Of a stretch of DNA of 5,133 nucleotides, positions 4,195 through 5,133 are shown piece by piece (the stretch's first letter is position 1; every line of letters starts with the position of its first letter). The notes below the pieces were generated by a model, which did not search any database, was not told the DNA's origin, and worked only from the letters and a program-made list of their open reading frames with translations. The translations under genes were made by a program, and so were the position numbers. The DNA comes from DATMBL01 sp050735975. GTDB lineage: Bacteria; Desulfobacterota; Binatia; UBA9968. Where the stretch lies: positions 1-5,133 of the forward strand of contig JBOHVS010000391.1 of assembly GCA_050735975.1 (NCBI GenBank), given 5' to 3'.

Positions 4195-5133
4195 ATGCCC
4201 CATAGGAGCCCTGCTTTAGTGCGCTGGACGATTCCCTTCGGCTTATTTCTCGCCGCTCTGCTACTCGTTGGCGCGACATTGAAAGATTACGGCGTAACCT
4301 GGGACGAACCGCCCTATTTCCATGCTACTGACCTCCACATGGCATGGATCGCCGATTTTGGAACAAGTATCATTCAGGGACACGTTCCCGAGAATCTAAC
4401 CGATGAAAACATCAAGGCCGCCTGGCGTTGGGACCCATATCACGTTCCTCACCCGCCCTTTTCGCGAATCGTTTCGGGAGTGACCAGGTTGGTAACTTCC
4501 GCAGGGTTGGACAAGTTTTCAGGCTATCGCCTTGCGCCGGCGCTCTTCTTCGCCGTCCTGGTCACGGTGATGTTCCTGTGGACGTCCGAACTTTTTGGTC
4601 GCGCTACAGGTTTATTTTCGGCGCTCGCCTTAGTCGTGATACCCAATCTGTTCGGCTTTGCTCACATCGCCGTGACCGACATGCCGCTGGCCTCAATGTG
4701 GTTTATAACCGCCTATTGCTTCTGGAAAGGTCTTCACGATTGGAAGTGGAGCGTGGTTTGCGGCGTGGTATGGGGTTTTGCGCTTGCGACGAAATTCCCC
4801 GCGCTTCTCATTCCCGTTCCGCTAATCTTATGGGCCCATCTCTTTCATCGAAACAATTACGCTAACAACGTTTTTGTAATGCTTTTTCTCGGACCTTTGA
4901 CCATGATTGCGACTCAGCCTTATCTGTGGCACCAGTCGGGTCTTCGAATCCTGGAGTTTCTGTATGAGGGGTTGAGCCGTGGATATCGGCCGGAGACAAA
5001 CTTTCCCATCTACTTGTTTGGCCAGCTTTACTATACGCACGAGCTGCCCTGGTATTACCCGTTCTTCTTGGTCGGCGTAACGACGCCGGAGCCGATTTTA
5101 GCGCTGGCACTCATTGGAATCGTATCGATCCCG
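4195..5133 (+). CDS. GT-C membrane glycosyltransferase, PMT/ArnT-like, N-terminal 313 residues
   Basis: The frame runs open to the window edge, so the 3' end is missing. A first membrane helix (about 12-28) leads to the periplasmic acidic motif TWDEPPYF (35-42, Asp37-Glu38), the catalytic loop signature of PMT/ArnT enzymes. HPPF (86-89) and AVTDMP (159-164) are further family motifs. Several more membrane helices follow (about 113-131, 138-156, 186-214, 224-240), then LPWYYPFFLVGVTTPEPIL (284-302), usual in this family. Such enzymes move a sugar from a polyprenyl-phosphate donor to a lipid or protein on the outer face of the inner membrane; the upstream family 2 enzyme could supply the donor. 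It begins 18 bases after the methyltransferase stop, in the same frame. ATG 4195 has no ribosome binding site; GTG 4219 is preceded by TAGGAG (4203-4208) and could be the true start. Confidence 0.88.
   Translation, partial: MPHRSPALVRWTIPFGLFLAALLLVGATLKDYGVTWDEPPYFHATDLHMAWIADFGTSIIQGHVPENLTDENIKAAWRWDPYHVPHPPFSRIVSGVTRLVTSAGLDKFSGYRLAPALFFAVLVTVMFLWTSELFGRATGLFSALALVVIPNLFGFAHIAVTDMPLASMWFITAYCFWKGLHDWKWSVVCGVVWGFALATKFPALLIPVPLILWAHLFHRNNYANNVFVMLFLGPLTMIATQPYLWHQSGLRILEFLYEGLSRGYRPETNFPIYLFGQLYYTHELPWYYPFFLVGVTTPEPILALALIGIVSIP

Noticed and set aside
4428..4865. Plus-strand open frame of 145 codons
   Set aside because: It is a shadow of the GT-C gene, whose true frame carries membrane helices and family motifs and stays open to the window edge.

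Overview
The window (about 55-60% GC by eye) reads as chromosomal DNA from a Gram-negative-type environmental bacterium. The strong Shine-Dalgarno sites, a dispersed-repeat-like palindromic element and the gene types would fit a deltaproteobacterial or related soil/groundwater lineage. That placement is inference; there is no rRNA or marker gene to fix taxonomy.

Left part (1-640). A short reading frame ending at 164, with one CPSC motif, enters from the left edge. It is followed by a non-coding stretch with three structured pieces: a strong bulged hairpin (277-308), the 3' end of a tRNA gene without its 5' half (300-331, Thr-like), and a MITE-like palindromic element (about 374-541) with near-20-bp terminal inverted repeats. 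The tRNA fragment looks like an integration scar, and its orientation implies that the integrated element would lie to the left.

Middle (641-2412). A class I aldolase/dehydratase of the DapA/N-acetylneuraminate lyase superfamily (641-1603) most resembles the hydratase-aldolase (NahE/PhdJ) branch. It has a near-consensus ribosome binding site and a textbook rho-independent terminator (1660-1693), so it is probably monocistronic. Next, from its own promoter, comes a 140-residue HEPN-like helical protein (1800-2222) with no visible nucleotidyltransferase partner and no RX4-6H nuclease motif. Convergent to it, on the minus strand, is a 55-codon remnant of a bacterial SH3 domain (2245-2412).

Right part (2478-5133). 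Three genes on the plus strand form a compact set: a membrane-anchored family 2 glycosyltransferase of the DPM1/GtrB type, an overlapping SAM-dependent methyltransferase, and, 18 bp downstream, a GT-C/PMT-type membrane glycosyltransferase (ArnT-like) cut by the window edge. The simplest model is that the first enzyme charges a polyprenyl-phosphate carrier with a sugar on the cytoplasmic face, the last one transfers that sugar to an acceptor on the periplasmic face, and the methyltransferase modifies a glycan or lipid intermediate. The acceptor is unknown. I see no CRISPR array, intact transposase, rRNA or complete tRNA in the window.
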